64,000 nt of DNA from Salegentibacter sp. (GTDB lineage: Bacteria > Bacteroidota > Bacteroidia > Flavobacteriales > Flavobacteriaceae), in contig CP051246.1 in assembly GCA_017795085.1 (NCBI GenBank), forward strand, positions 1,304,514-1,368,513. Direction: 5' to 3'. Below are positions 19,475-28,519 of this stretch, one piece after another. A model generated the notes under the pieces. The model did not search any database and had not been told where the DNA came from. It worked only from the letters and a program-made list of their open reading frames with translations. Position 1 is the stretch's first letter. Each line of letters starts with the position of its first letter. The translations under genes were made by a program, and so were the position numbers.

Positions 19475-20848
19475 TTATACATTTTCTATACTATATAGCT
19501 GTGGGATTTCCGAATTCCATTGATAAGTTTCTTTAATTCCTTTCTGCAATGCTTCCGCACTTTCTTTTTCACCGTGTACTATGAAAATGCGCTCTGGCGT
19601 ATTTTTTATTTTGCCCATCCATTCTATAAGTTCTTTATGGTCTGCGTGTGCCGAAAGCCCTTCAATTTCTGCAACTTCCATATGAAACGGCACCCATTTT
19701 CCGTACACTTTCAATTCCTTATCACCTTCCAATAATTTTCTTCCCCGAGTACCTTCGGCCTGATAACCCACAAAGAGCAAAGTGTTGTTTGAATTTTGTG
19801 CTTGGGTTTCGAGATAGTTGAGCATTCTTCCGCCAGTAAGCATTCCGCTTCCTGCAATCACAATTTTTGGTTTGTTATCGGTTCGTAATTCCATAGTTTC
19901 CCGATAACTGCTTACGACCGTAAAATGTGAACACATTTCATCACATTCATTCTCATCTAGTCTGTGCCAGTCCCTTGTGCGATGAAACAATTCCAATACA
20001 CTAGCGCCCATTGGGCTGTCCATTATCATTCGTACTTTTGGGATTTTCTTCTCTTTCAATAATTTCCAAAAAATCACCATCATCAGTTGGGCGCGTTCTA
20101 CCGAAAAACTTGGAATAAAAAGACTTCCACCTCTATTGATAGTGTCATTGACCAATTTTTCAATCTGCGGAAGTGCTTCTACTTCATCTGGATGAAACCT
20201 TCCACCATAGGTTGATTCTATAAATAGTACATTGGCTTTTTTCGGTTTTAACGGTGGATATAATAGTAAATCGTTAGTTCTACCAATATCTCCTGAAAAC
20301 ACAAAACGTTTCCCGTATACATCCAACTCAATGTAAGTGGCACCCAGAATGTGCCCGTTGTATTGGAAACGAACTCTGATACCGTCAAACAATGGAATCC
20401 ATTGTGCTTGTGGAATACCTTTAAAATGCGGAATGGTTTTTTCTACATCCTTCAAATCGTAAAGTGGTTCGGCAGGACTGTGTTTGGAATAGCCTTCTTT
20501 GTTGGCACGTTCTGCTTCCTGTTCCTGAATTTTAGCGCTATCGTTCAAGATGATCGTGGCGATGTCTAATGTGGGATTGGTACCATAGATAGGCCCATTG
20601 AATCCTTGCTTGACTAATCGAGGCAGATAGCCCGTGTGGTCTAAATGACCGTGGGTAAGCAAGACCATATCAATTTCCGAAACTTTCACTGGCGGATAGT
20701 CCCAGTTTTTAAGGCGTAATTCCTTTAGCCCTTGAAAAAGTCCGCAGTCTATGAGTATTTTTATATCTCCTGTATCCACTAAATATTTTGAGCCGGTTAC
20801 GGTTCCTGCTGCTCCCAAAAAGTGGATGTTTATTTTATTGGTTTTCAT
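19475..20848 (-). CDS. MBL-fold beta-CASP RNA-processing nuclease (CPSF/RNase J-like)
   Basis: 457 residues. The metallo-beta-lactamase metal motifs are intact: THGHLDHTGYLP near residue 65, GDIGR around 190, and LSAHADHKELIEW and IVHGEKESAEAL near the C-terminus. Between them lies a beta-CASP insert with FIPSFSVERAQ and SGMLTGGRML. This is the YSH1/CPSF73-like family of RNA endo/exonucleases. The presence of such a gene in a mobile stress cluster suggests RNA turnover during dormancy or metal shock. It begins 15 bases after the small Cys-ended protein. Confidence 0.9.
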   Translation of the reverse strand: MKTNKINIHFLGAAGTVTGSKYLVDTGDIKILIDCGLFQGLKELRLKNWDYPPVKVSEIDMVLLTHGHLDHTGYLPRLVKQGFNGPIYGTNPTLDIATIILNDSAKIQEQEAERANKEGYSKHSPAEPLYDLKDVEKTIPHFKGIPQAQWIPLFDGIRVRFQYNGHILGATYIELDVYGKRFVFSGDIGRTNDLLLYPPLKPKKANVLFIESTYGGRFHPDEVEALPQIEKLVNDTINRGGSLFIPSFSVERAQLMMVIFWKLLKEKKIPKVRMIMDSPMGASVLELFHRTRDWHRLDENECDEMCSHFTVVSSYRETMELRTDNKPKIVIAGSGMLTGGRMLNYLETQAQNSNNTLLFVGYQAEGTRGRKLLEGDKELKVYGKWVPFHMEVAEIEGLSAHADHKELIEWMGKIKNTPERIFIVHGEKESAEALQKGIKETYQWNSEIPQLYSIENV

Positions 20849-20863
20849 CTTTATAGTATTTTT

Positions 20864-21118
20864 TTAGTGTCCACCACAGCAGGAAGATGTGTTTCCTTTA
20901 CCTTGGTTAGATTTGCTCAATTCCACTATTTCTTTATATAGATTACGGGAATCCTTTTTGATAAAAAGAGCCAATTTCTTTATGGATTTAGGTTCAAAGT
21001 GTACCATTTCCAGTAATATCTCAAGGGCTTCTTCAAGTATTTTAGAATCATCTTCCAATGCTTGGTAAAATGGCTCTAAATCGATACTGTCCTTTTCTTT
21101 CAGTTCATCTGTTTTCAT
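20864..21118 (-). CDS. Small acidic helical protein with Cys-Cys-Gly-Gly-His tail
   Basis: 84 residues, mostly charged helix (EPFYQALEDDSKILEEALEILLEMV), ending SSCCGGH, which looks like a metal-binding tail. No family recognised. Located between the ATP-cone protein and the MBL nuclease with gaps of 36 and 15 bases, so part of the operon. The tail may bind copper or zinc; inference only. Confidence 0.65.
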   Translation of the reverse strand: MKTDELKEKDSIDLEPFYQALEDDSKILEEALEILLEMVHFEPKSIKKLALFIKKDSRNLYKEIVELSKSNQGKGNTSSCCGGH

Positions 21119-21154
21119 TTCTTCTATTTTTAAATTAAAAATTTAAATAGTGCT

Positions 21155-21997
21155 TTAATGAATTCTACATAGTTCTCTTGAATCCTCAAGAATCTTTTTG
21201 TGTCTTGATTTTGGCACTCCTACTTGTTCTAAAATTTTTGGTGTTTCGTGAAGCTCTTTGCAGAGCACGATTCCTTTCTCCAATAATTTCATTTTCTCGG
21301 CTTTGGTCAGCGTTGTTAAAGCAGTTAAGGGGTGCAAGCCGGACTTGTCTATCCTGTTTTTTAAACCATCGCCCCTTGGGTAATCCCAGCTTGTCAATAA
21401 TAGCCCAACGCATTTACCATATTGTATAGCATCACTTGTAAATCGGGTGTTGGTATATAAACCTCCTTTGTGAATTTTAGCTTCGTGACCTTTTTGGCGC
21501 TCCCATTGTTTTTCTACGTCCAAAAATCTTGAATGGATATAAAGGGGCACTTTAACATTGCAAACCCGCCCTTGATCACTATGGTATTTACATTCAATCA
21601 TATAATGTTCGTTATCCTGTTGGGCTATCACATCTGTTTCGTGCTGCACGCAATTGCCCTGCACAATCACACCCACCTGTGTTACAAACCCCTCGTGCGT
21701 TAATAGTTTGCTCACAAACCTTTCAAATGGAAAGCCCGTTGGGCCCAGCTCCATCAAAGCTTTTTTGAGTTTGTACTTTGAAGCACTTACCCTCGATCTT
21801 AATTTTAGCATCTTGAAAGCCAATTGATAGATTTTCTTAGTGGTCATTCCTTCTTCAATCTGCTCTTGCACCTCCTGTGCTATATCTTGAATAAGATCCT
21901 CATCTGCCTGTGAACGTCGCAGAGAATTGATGAGTTTGTTTATATCAAAAGCTTCGTACTCGCCGGAATATTTTTTTATTAGGACTGGTTTATTCAT
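21155..21997 (-). CDS. ATP-cone domain fused to restriction-endonuclease-like (Mrr/PD-(D/E)xK) domain
   Basis: 280 residues. The N-terminal 90 residues are an ATP-cone (IKKYSGEYEAFDINKLINSLRRS, then an EGMTTKKIYQLAFKML helix), the regulatory nucleotide sensor best known from ribonucleotide reductase and NrdR. Residues about 100-215 form a PD-(D/E)xK nuclease-like domain with HETDVIAQQDNEHYMIECKYHS, in which Asp and the E-x-K pair are present. A short helical C-terminus follows. It may be a nuclease or DNA-binding protein switched by ATP/dATP level. The gene overlaps nothing but lies 2 bases from the Usp gene. Function unproven. Confidence 0.82.
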   Translation of the reverse strand: MNKPVLIKKYSGEYEAFDINKLINSLRRSQADEDLIQDIAQEVQEQIEEGMTTKKIYQLAFKMLKLRSRVSASKYKLKKALMELGPTGFPFERFVSKLLTHEGFVTQVGVIVQGNCVQHETDVIAQQDNEHYMIECKYHSDQGRVCNVKVPLYIHSRFLDVEKQWERQKGHEAKIHKGGLYTNTRFTSDAIQYGKCVGLLLTSWDYPRGDGLKNRIDKSGLHPLTALTTLTKAEKMKLLEKGIVLCKELHETPKILEQVGVPKSRHKKILEDSRELCRIH

Positions 21998-21999
21998 TG

Positions 22000-22830
22000 T
22001 TATACCTTAATGGTCATTACCGGCAATTCGGAATGATTGGTTACGCCCTCGGCGATACTTTTGGAGAACAGGCTTAAAAAACCTGTACGGCCACTAGTAC
22101 ACATTGCTATTAAATCGGCATCTTTATATTTCAAAAAATTGTTTATACCTGTTTCTACATCAGGTTCATTATATACATTCATTGAAAAGTTATCCAAATC
22201 GGGGAATTTCTTCAAGAATTCCTTGATGGGGTCCAAACCCTGTTCTATACTGTTAAAATCAGTTTGGGTATTAACCCTCAATAAATGAAGATGTGCACCG
22301 CACTTTTCCGCAATAGAAATAACCTGCTTAAATGCTTCGCTCACATCTTCCAGAAAATCTGAAACAAAAACAATATTATTAAAAGGAAAAGTTACTTTTT
22401 CATCCTTAACCACAATTACAGGGACATCGGCTTTTCTTACAATTTTCTCTACATTGCTTCCCAGTAATTCGCGCACTCCACCTCGGGTGCCGCTGCTTCC
22501 TGTAACAATAAAGTCGTGGTGAAAATGACCGGAGTGTTTAAGTATATTTGCCTGTCCGCCATCAAACTCAAGGAACGTCCTGCATTCAAGCTCTTGTTGT
22601 TCTGCTTTTTTTTCCAGTGCTCTCAAGGAGGCTTTTGCACTTCCTATTTCTTTTACTGTTTCTGGATATCTTTTTTCTTTTTCCTTATCTAGCTCAACCC
22701 AGTTTACGGGGGTGTTAATTAAGTGAAAAAAATGAATTTCTGAATTGTAAAGCTTTGCCATTTCAATTCCGAGTTCCTCTGCTTTCTTGCAGTTTTCTGA
22801 AAAGTTTGTAGGTACGAGTATGTTTTTCAT
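22000..22830 (-). CDS. Universal stress protein, tandem UspA domains
   Basis: 276 residues made of two UspA folds (about 1-145 and 150-276). Domain 1 begins NILVPTNFSENCKKA and carries an ATP-binding-like GSSGTRGGVRELLGSNVEKIV (G-2x-G-9x-G-type) loop; domain 2 ends with CTSGRTGFLSLFSKSIAEGV then LPVMTI. Tandem Usps bind ATP and help survival under starvation, oxygen or metal stress. It lies between the FBP aldolase and ATP-cone genes in the same operon, 2 bases from the latter. Confidence 0.9.
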   Translation of the reverse strand: MKNILVPTNFSENCKKAEELGIEMAKLYNSEIHFFHLINTPVNWVELDKEKEKRYPETVKEIGSAKASLRALEKKAEQQELECRTFLEFDGGQANILKHSGHFHHDFIVTGSSGTRGGVRELLGSNVEKIVRKADVPVIVVKDEKVTFPFNNIVFVSDFLEDVSEAFKQVISIAEKCGAHLHLLRVNTQTDFNSIEQGLDPIKEFLKKFPDLDNFSMNVYNEPDVETGINNFLKYKDADLIAMCTSGRTGFLSLFSKSIAEGVTNHSELPVMTIKV

Positions 22831-22862
22831 GATTTATTGGTTTTAAATTGTTTTCGTTATAA

Positions 22863-23924
22863 TTAAGCTATGGTTATACTATCTTCCAGATATACCTGTT
22901 GGACGGAGTGCAGTAACTCAATCCCTCTAATAAAAGGCTTTTGAAATGCTTTTCGACCCATAATCAATCCAGAGCCGCCAGCTCTTTTATTGATTAATGC
23001 TGTTGTTACCGCTTCGGTCAAATCTGATTCACCTTTAGAGCCACCGCCGGAATTGATCAATCCTATTTTGCCCATATAGCAATTGGCGACTTGTAATCGA
23101 CAAAGGTCAATGGGATGTTCTGTGGTAAGGGTTTTATACATTTCATCATCATATTTTCCAAACCCAATTTCCTTAAATCCAAAATTGTTTGTAGGTAATT
23201 TTTGTTTGATGATATCTGCCTGTATCGTTACGCCGATATGATTAGCTTGTCCGGTAACGTCGGCGGCAGCGTGATAATCTTTCTTTTCGGTTTTAAAATT
23301 TTCATTGCGGGTATAGCACCATAAAATGGTAGCCATTCCTAAACTATGGGCTTCTTCAAAAGCTTCGGCTATTTCCTTTAGCTGTCTATTACTTTCTTCA
23401 GAACCAAAATAAATGGTGGCACCCACAGCAACGGCTCCCATATTCCAAGCTGATTTTACTTTTCCGAATAGTGTTTGGTCATATTTGTTTGGGTAGGTAA
23501 GCAGTTCATTGTGGTTAATCTTCACGATAAACGGAATTTTATGGGTATATTTTCGTGCGTTTAATCCTAAAACCCCAAAGGTGGAAGCCACTCCATTACA
23601 TCCTGCTTCTATTGCCAATTTTATAATATTCTCCGGGTCAAAATAATCCGGGTTTTTATAGAATGAAAAAGCAGCACTGTGCTCAATACCCTGGTCTACG
23701 GGAAGGATGCTCAAATAGCCTGTACCGCCAAGGTTTCCGTGGTTATACAATTGCGAAAGACTTCGCAGTACCTGTGGATTTCTGTTACTTTGAACAAATA
23801 CCTTATCTATGTTTGCTTTACTGGGGGTTTGCAGTTCATCCTTTGTTATTTTTTCACAAACGTGTTCCAAATAGAAGTCTGCCTTTTCTCCTAAAAGTCC
23901 TATTATGTTTTTGCTTATTTTCAT
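22863..23924 (-). CDS. fbaB: Class I fructose-bisphosphate aldolase, DhnA/FbaB type
   Basis: 353 residues of the archaeal-type class I aldolase family (DeoC/LacD-DhnA TIM barrel). Diagnostic stretches include [38 protein letters not shown] and the C-terminal phosphate-binding [12 protein letters not shown], followed by [13 protein letters not shown]. It cleaves or makes fructose 1,6-bisphosphate without a metal cofactor, via a Schiff base. Metal independence would be useful when class II (Zn/Fe) aldolases are poisoned by copper. Paired with type II GAPDH 11 bases upstream, so both lower glycolytic or gluconeogenic steps are supplied together. Confidence 0.92.
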   Translation of the reverse strand: MKISKNIIGLLGEKADFYLEHVCEKITKDELQTPSKANIDKVFVQSNRNPQVLRSLSQLYNHGNLGGTGYLSILPVDQGIEHSAAFSFYKNPDYFDPENIIKLAIEAGCNGVASTFGVLGLNARKYTHKIPFIVKINHNELLTYPNKYDQTLFGKVKSAWNMGAVAVGATIYFGSEESNRQLKEIAEAFEEAHSLGMATILWCYTRNENFKTEKKDYHAAADVTGQANHIGVTIQADIIKQKLPTNNFGFKEIGFGKYDDEMYKTLTTEHPIDLCRLQVANCYMGKIGLINSGGGSKGESDLTEAVTTALINKRAGGSGLIMGRKAFQKPFIRGIELLHSVQQVYLEDSITIA

Positions 23925-23935
23925 CTCGATAGTGT

Positions 23936-24949
23936 TTAATGGATTCCTAAACTTTCATTTGTTTTGGCGATGGATTTAGCCCCATCTGTTTCAATTCCGG
24001 TTAATGCCCTAATAGCATCAATTGTTTCCGGAATTACAATAGCTTGATTATCGACTACATAAGCATAGAAAAGTTCATCGCCATGTACTTTTAGCATATC
24101 TTCCCATAGGGCTACTTCGTACATATCGCCCCAAGGCCTTCCCATATCCAAGAACATTTCTTTTATGGTATTGTTGGAAACCAAACCTTGGTCATATTGA
24201 ATCAATTTGATACGGCTGGACGTTTTAAAAGCATTAAGCACTTCTTCTTTAGAGGCTTGTTTTTTTAACTTCACGTTCCAGTAGTGTAAATGGCTTAAGG
24301 TTTGGGGTACCTTTATTGCGGTAGTAATAACATCCAAATCAGGATCTACACTTTTGGCGTCTGGTCCTTGATGGCTCGGAATATCCTTTTCGGGAACCAT
24401 TGTGTTCATAATCCCGCCTAAATGACTTTCCCAAGGATCTGTAGCTCTTCTCAAGAGTGTCCCTCTGGCATAATCCAATAGATCAGCTTTTTTTAATGCT
24501 GTTAAGGTTCTTAAAATAGAGGTGGTGTTGCAGGAAACAACCCTCGTGGCATCTATATTTATAGCCGATTTGTAATTATTTTCGGCACTAAAGGAATGGC
24601 CTGTGGTTTCGTGTTTTTCGCCTCCCTGTAAAATAAATTTGATATTTTGTTCTTTATAAATCGCAACATTTTGAACCGCAATTTTTTTAGGGGTACAGTC
24701 CACTACAAGGTCTGATTTTTCTAAAAGCTCCTGCATATTGCCTTTTACTGAAATTCCTTCGGACTTCATTTTATCGGCCGCTTCTTGAGTGGCTGCATAA
24801 ATATCATATTCTTTTCTTACCGCGTTTTGAATGCGCCAGTCGCTAATAACATCACACACGCCTAAAAGTTTCATATCGTCTTGTAGATTGATGGCATCTG
24901 CCACTCTTTTTCCAATGACTCCGTATCCTATAACCGCTATACTTTTCAT
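23936..24949 (-). CDS. Type II (archaeal-type) glyceraldehyde-3-phosphate dehydrogenase
   Basis: 337 residues. Starts with a Rossmann nucleotide loop ([15 protein letters not shown], residues 5-19). The catalytic Cys140 sits in SCNTTS, the type II signature, and the phosphate-site region [19 protein letters not shown] follows. Type II enzymes are common in archaea and rare in bacteria, and differ from the usual bacterial GapA. It interconverts glyceraldehyde-3-phosphate and 1,3-bisphosphoglycerate with NAD or NADP; the preference cannot be read. The start ATG shares a base with the stop of the small membrane-protein gene, so they are coupled. Confidence 0.9.
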   Translation of the reverse strand: MKSIAVIGYGVIGKRVADAINLQDDMKLLGVCDVISDWRIQNAVRKEYDIYAATQEAADKMKSEGISVKGNMQELLEKSDLVVDCTPKKIAVQNVAIYKEQNIKFILQGGEKHETTGHSFSAENNYKSAINIDATRVVSCNTTSILRTLTALKKADLLDYARGTLLRRATDPWESHLGGIMNTMVPEKDIPSHQGPDAKSVDPDLDVITTAIKVPQTLSHLHYWNVKLKKQASKEEVLNAFKTSSRIKLIQYDQGLVSNNTIKEMFLDMGRPWGDMYEVALWEDMLKVHGDELFYAYVVDNQAIVIPETIDAIRALTGIETDGAKSIAKTNESLGIH

Positions 24950-25188
24950 TATTTCTTAACTTTAAGGGTTATCGTTTTTTGGTTATTCTGTAATAGGATT
25001 GTCGTTACTATAATCCCTATACTCACTAAGGTCCATAGGATCGCCAGCTTTAGGGTAAAGAGGAAGCCACCGCTTTGAAACAAAGCTTCATCAATGCTCA
25101 AAAAGACAAGTACTGGTAGCGGTACCATTGCTATCCCGCTTATCAACTTTTTGTTTTTCATTTTTGTTGTTCTTTTTGTCTGTTCCAT
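24949..25188 (-). CDS. Small two-helix membrane protein of unknown function
   Basis: 79 residues from the ATG at 25188 (MEQTKRTTKM). Two hydrophobic helices (about 22-36 and 43-68) with a basic N-terminus. A longer frame starting at 25269 would run into the permease gene and adds no hydrophobic or conserved sequence, so the shorter start is chosen. The TAA overlaps the GAPDH ATG by one base. Perhaps an accessory to the neighbouring permease; no family recognised. Confidence 0.65.
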   Translation of the reverse strand: MEQTKRTTKMKNKKLISGIAMVPLPVLVFLSIDEALFQSGGFLFTLKLAILWTLVSIGIIVTTILLQNNQKTITLKVKK

Positions 25189-25210
25189 AATTTTTAGTAT
25201 TAAATAGTAA

Positions 25211-26566
25211 TTACATTTTTTCTTTTGCAGGTTTGTTGTCGTCCATCCCCATAGGCATATTTCCTTCACTATCAGTATGGGAAATCATAAAAAGTCGTTC
25301 GGCAAGAAGGATGAGTATTATACCGATGGCCGCCACAATTAGCACCAACGGATCGTTCAGGTATTTTATATAGATAAAGGCAGTAAGCACCCCAATATCC
25401 AGTATGATAGCGATCAAGGGGATGATTGGTTGAAATTCAACTTCTTTTCTAAGATGTCTGAAAAGCCCCCAATGAATCGCGATATCCATTATGAGGTAAA
25501 AAATGGCTCCAATAGAAGCAATTCTTGTTAAATTGAACAGGGCAGTCAGTAAAATGGCAAGTGAAACTGTAAATATGAGCGCCGGATTTTTAAAATTCCC
25601 CATCCCTTTTAAGGAAGGCACCTGTTTCATATTACTCAACATCGCCAACAGGCGTGATGATGAAAACACACTGGCAATAACGCCAGATACTGTGGCAATT
25701 ATAGCAATACCAATAGTAAACCAGGAGCCCCATTCGCCAAAAACAGGTCTTGCTGCGGCCGCAAGGGCATAATCTTTTGCCGCAATAACTTCAGGAATGC
25801 TTAAACCTCCGGCAACAGCCAAAGCCAGTGCTACATAGATGAGCGTACAGATAAGAATAGAAATAATAATAGATCGTCCCAGGTTTTTATGTGGGTTTTT
25901 AATATCCCCGCCCTGGTTGGTGATAGTAGTAAAGCCTTTGTAAGCGAGGATAGATAAGGCCAAAGCAGCCACAAAGGCGAATCCTTGCGGTAATGTCTCG
26001 GTATTTTCGGGAATATAGTTTCCGGTGATATCGGCAAAACCTGAAATTGCTAAGCCGGCAATGGCCAATATTGCTATTCCCACTACCTTTATAATAGCGG
26101 TAAATGTTGCGGTGACCCCAATAACCTTATTGCCCAGGATGTTCACTATATAGGCAACAACAATTAGCCCAACACCCAGGGTAGAGGCATAACCTGCATA
26201 AGACTCGGGAAATAGCCTAAGTGTATAAGCTCCAAAAGTGCCGGCCACCAGACTTTCGGAAACTACCATAGAGACATACATCAACAATGAAAAAACACCG
26301 GTTGTAGTTCCTGGCCCGTAGGATTTACTTAAAAATTTTACGACACCTCCAGAGGAAGGAAAAGCGTTTGAAAACTTTACATAAGAATACGAACTAAAAC
26401 CTACCACAATAGCTCCCGCAATAAATGCTATTGGAAATAGATCTCCCACTAATTCAGCTATTTGACCCATTAGGACAAATATGCCAGCACCAATCATTAC
26501 GCCTGTACCAAGGGATATGGAACCTATTAGGGAAAGCTTATCTTTATTCTCTCTGTTATTCTTCAT
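25211..26566 (-). CDS. APC-family amino-acid/amine permease
   Basis: 451 residues, about twelve membrane helices. The helix-1 signature GSISLGTGVMIGAGIFVLMGQ and SSGGVVKFLSKSYGPG are typical of the amino acid-polyamine-organocation superfamily. Ends with a hydrophilic tail (MPMGMDDNKPAKEKM) rich in Met and Asp. The likely role is uptake or exchange of an amino acid at the inner membrane. Lies 7 bases after NDH-2. A truncated close relative is present at 46646, which suggests that this permease type travels with the metal genes. Confidence 0.88.
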   Translation of the reverse strand: MKNNRENKDKLSLIGSISLGTGVMIGAGIFVLMGQIAELVGDLFPIAFIAGAIVVGFSSYSYVKFSNAFPSSGGVVKFLSKSYGPGTTTGVFSLLMYVSMVVSESLVAGTFGAYTLRLFPESYAGYASTLGVGLIVVAYIVNILGNKVIGVTATFTAIIKVVGIAILAIAGLAISGFADITGNYIPENTETLPQGFAFVAALALSILAYKGFTTITNQGGDIKNPHKNLGRSIIISILICTLIYVALALAVAGGLSIPEVIAAKDYALAAAARPVFGEWGSWFTIGIAIIATVSGVIASVFSSSRLLAMLSNMKQVPSLKGMGNFKNPALIFTVSLAILLTALFNLTRIASIGAIFYLIMDIAIHWGLFRHLRKEVEFQPIIPLIAIILDIGVLTAFIYIKYLNDPLVLIVAAIGIILILLAERLFMISHTDSEGNMPMGMDDNKPAKEKM

Positions 26567-26573
26567 TTTTAAA

Positions 26574-27929
26574 TTATTTTCCCCTGTTTTTAATCGAAGA
26601 TTTCGGATTAAAATTTCTAATAATCAGTCGGTTGCTCTTTTCATAAGTGAAATAACTAACCGCCCAATTAAAACCAACCATCAATCTTTTTCTAAATCCG
26701 CTTATGGACATCAAGTGTACTATGGACCATAGTAACCAGGCGAAATAGCCAGCAAACTTCATTTTTCCCAAGTCGGCTACTGCTTTACGTTTTCCTACGG
26801 TTGCCAAAGAACCCTTGTCTTTATATTCGAAAGGTTTTGGTGCCTCGTTCTTAATGATTTTTAATAGTGAATCACCCAACCATTTACCTTGCTGAATAGC
26901 TGTCTGTGCTACTTGTGGATGCCCTTTTGGTGTATCTTTAGTAATTATAGCCGCTATATCGCCTATGGCAAAAAAGTTTTCGTAACCTTCTACCATTAAA
27001 AATGAGCCAGTTTTTATACGGTTGCCCTTGACCACGTGTTTTTCATCAATACCTTTTGGGAATTGTCCTTTTACGCCAGCCGTCCAGATAAGATTTTTAG
27101 CCAAAATGGTCTTACCACTTTTGGTAGTGACTTCGTTGCCGTCATAATTGCTTACAGCTTCATTTAATAATACCTTTACATTCAAATCCTCTAAATATTT
27201 GAGGGTTTTCGATGATGCCTTGTCTGACATTGTGCCTAACAACTCATCAATGGCTTCTATTAGATAAATATTCATAATGGAAGAAGGGTACTCTGGGTAA
27301 TCTTTGGGAAGGATGTATTTGCAAAACTCTGCCAAAGCTCCTGCCATTTCTACGCCTGCTGGACCACCACCTACTATTACAAAATTTGTCAGCGCGTCGC
27401 GTTCTTTATCATCACAAGTAATAGCTGCCTGTTCCAAATTTTGCAACATCATATGACGGATGTTGAGGGAATCGCGAATATCCTTCATCCCCAAACTATT
27501 TTCGGCCACAGAATCCATCCCAAAGAAATTGGTGGTCGTGCCAGTAGCCAACACTAAATAGTCATAAGAAACACTTCCCTTATTGGTCAATATAGTATTT
27601 GAATCAGGTTGAATTTCCTCAACTTCAGCCAAACGAAAGAAAACATTTTTATAGCCATTGATTTGTTTTCTGAATGGAAATACAATACTGTCAGGCTCCA
27701 GGGCACTCGTTGCCACTTGATATAATAAAGGCTGAAACTGATGGAAGTTATTTTTATCGAGTAAAACCACTTGAACTTCTTTGTGTTTCAGTTTCTCAAC
27801 CAATGCCAAACCTGCAAATCCTCCACCAACGATAACCACACGAGGTAATTTAGTATCGGGAAGACATATCTCATCTGTTATCTTACAGGTGGATTCCAAC
27901 GTAATGCTATGTGTTTGCTTTTCTTTCAT
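26574..27929 (-). CDS. ndh: Type II NADH:quinone oxidoreductase (NDH-2)
   Basis: 451 residues with two dinucleotide-binding loops: VVIVGGGFAGLALVEKL (FAD, about residue 31) and FVIVGGGPAGVEMAGALAE (NADH, about residue 170). FFAIGDIAAI is the typical FAD-contact strand and AQTAIQQGKWL the quinone-site helix. The C-terminal amphipathic segment (FAWLLWSIVHLM) anchors it to the membrane. It passes electrons from NADH to quinone without pumping protons, resists copper damage better than complex I because it has no Fe-S clusters, and can also reduce Cu(II). Its ATG overlaps the TGA of the Usp gene by two bases. Confidence 0.93.
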   Translation of the reverse strand: MKEKQTHSITLESTCKITDEICLPDTKLPRVVIVGGGFAGLALVEKLKHKEVQVVLLDKNNFHQFQPLLYQVATSALEPDSIVFPFRKQINGYKNVFFRLAEVEEIQPDSNTILTNKGSVSYDYLVLATGTTTNFFGMDSVAENSLGMKDIRDSLNIRHMMLQNLEQAAITCDDKERDALTNFVIVGGGPAGVEMAGALAEFCKYILPKDYPEYPSSIMNIYLIEAIDELLGTMSDKASSKTLKYLEDLNVKVLLNEAVSNYDGNEVTTKSGKTILAKNLIWTAGVKGQFPKGIDEKHVVKGNRIKTGSFLMVEGYENFFAIGDIAAIITKDTPKGHPQVAQTAIQQGKWLGDSLLKIIKNEAPKPFEYKDKGSLATVGKRKAVADLGKMKFAGYFAWLLWSIVHLMSISGFRKRLMVGFNWAVSYFTYEKSNRLIIRNFNPKSSIKNRGK

Positions 27930-28387
27930 TTTTTATTTCTATCTCTTGCAATCAGTACTGAACATTTGGCATTTGTGGTTAAATATTGGGATACTGAGCC
28001 CAATACTAAGCGAGAAAAAGCACCGTGACCCTGAGAGCCTACTACAATTAAATCTGCACCCCAATTTTCTGCTTTTTCATTAATAGTACTTTTGGGCAGT
28101 CCGCTAACAACACTTGTGGTTATGGTAAGTGCCTTGTTTTCGGCCTTGATTTTATCGGAAGCTTCTGAAACGATTTTGTTTCCCAATTTTTGAGCGTTAC
28201 TTTTAATTTCTTCTATGTAATTTCCTATCTTGCCGCCCATAGTATGCAATCCCAGACCGGTTGTTTTAGGAAGTTCATAAACATTTATAATATGAATTTC
28301 ACTATTTGAGGATAAAGTCATTTTCTTAAGCTCGTTAATGGCTACTTCACTAAAATCTGAACCATCTATGGCCAATACAATTTTCAT
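27926..28387 (-). CDS. Universal stress protein, single UspA domain
   Basis: From the ATG at 28387 (MKIVLAIDGSDFSEVA) the protein has 153 residues, a normal single Usp. The C-terminal nucleotide loop GSQGHGAFSRLVLGSVSQYL and the CSVLIAR strand are intact, so it is expected to bind ATP. A longer in-frame start adds only a lysine-rich tail and is rejected. Translationally coupled to NDH-2 by an ATGA overlap. Second Usp of the module. Confidence 0.9.
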   Translation of the reverse strand: MKIVLAIDGSDFSEVAINELKKMTLSSNSEIHIINVYELPKTTGLGLHTMGGKIGNYIEEIKSNAQKLGNKIVSEASDKIKAENKALTITTSVVSGLPKSTINEKAENWGADLIVVGSQGHGAFSRLVLGSVSQYLTTNAKCSVLIARDRNKK

Positions 28388-28519
28388 TTTTTTCGTCTTT
28401 TTAATCTCTGATTTCGGGTTTAATTCCACTAATTCTGTCCGAATTAGATTTACATGTCAAGCCAAAGAATTTAGTAATCGAATCATTTTGGATATTTCAT
28501 TTCCAACCTCTCTTATAAA

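Noticed and set aside
24949..25269. Longer start for the small two-helix membrane protein
   Set aside because: It would overlap the permease gene by about 60 bases and adds residues without hydrophobic or conserved character.
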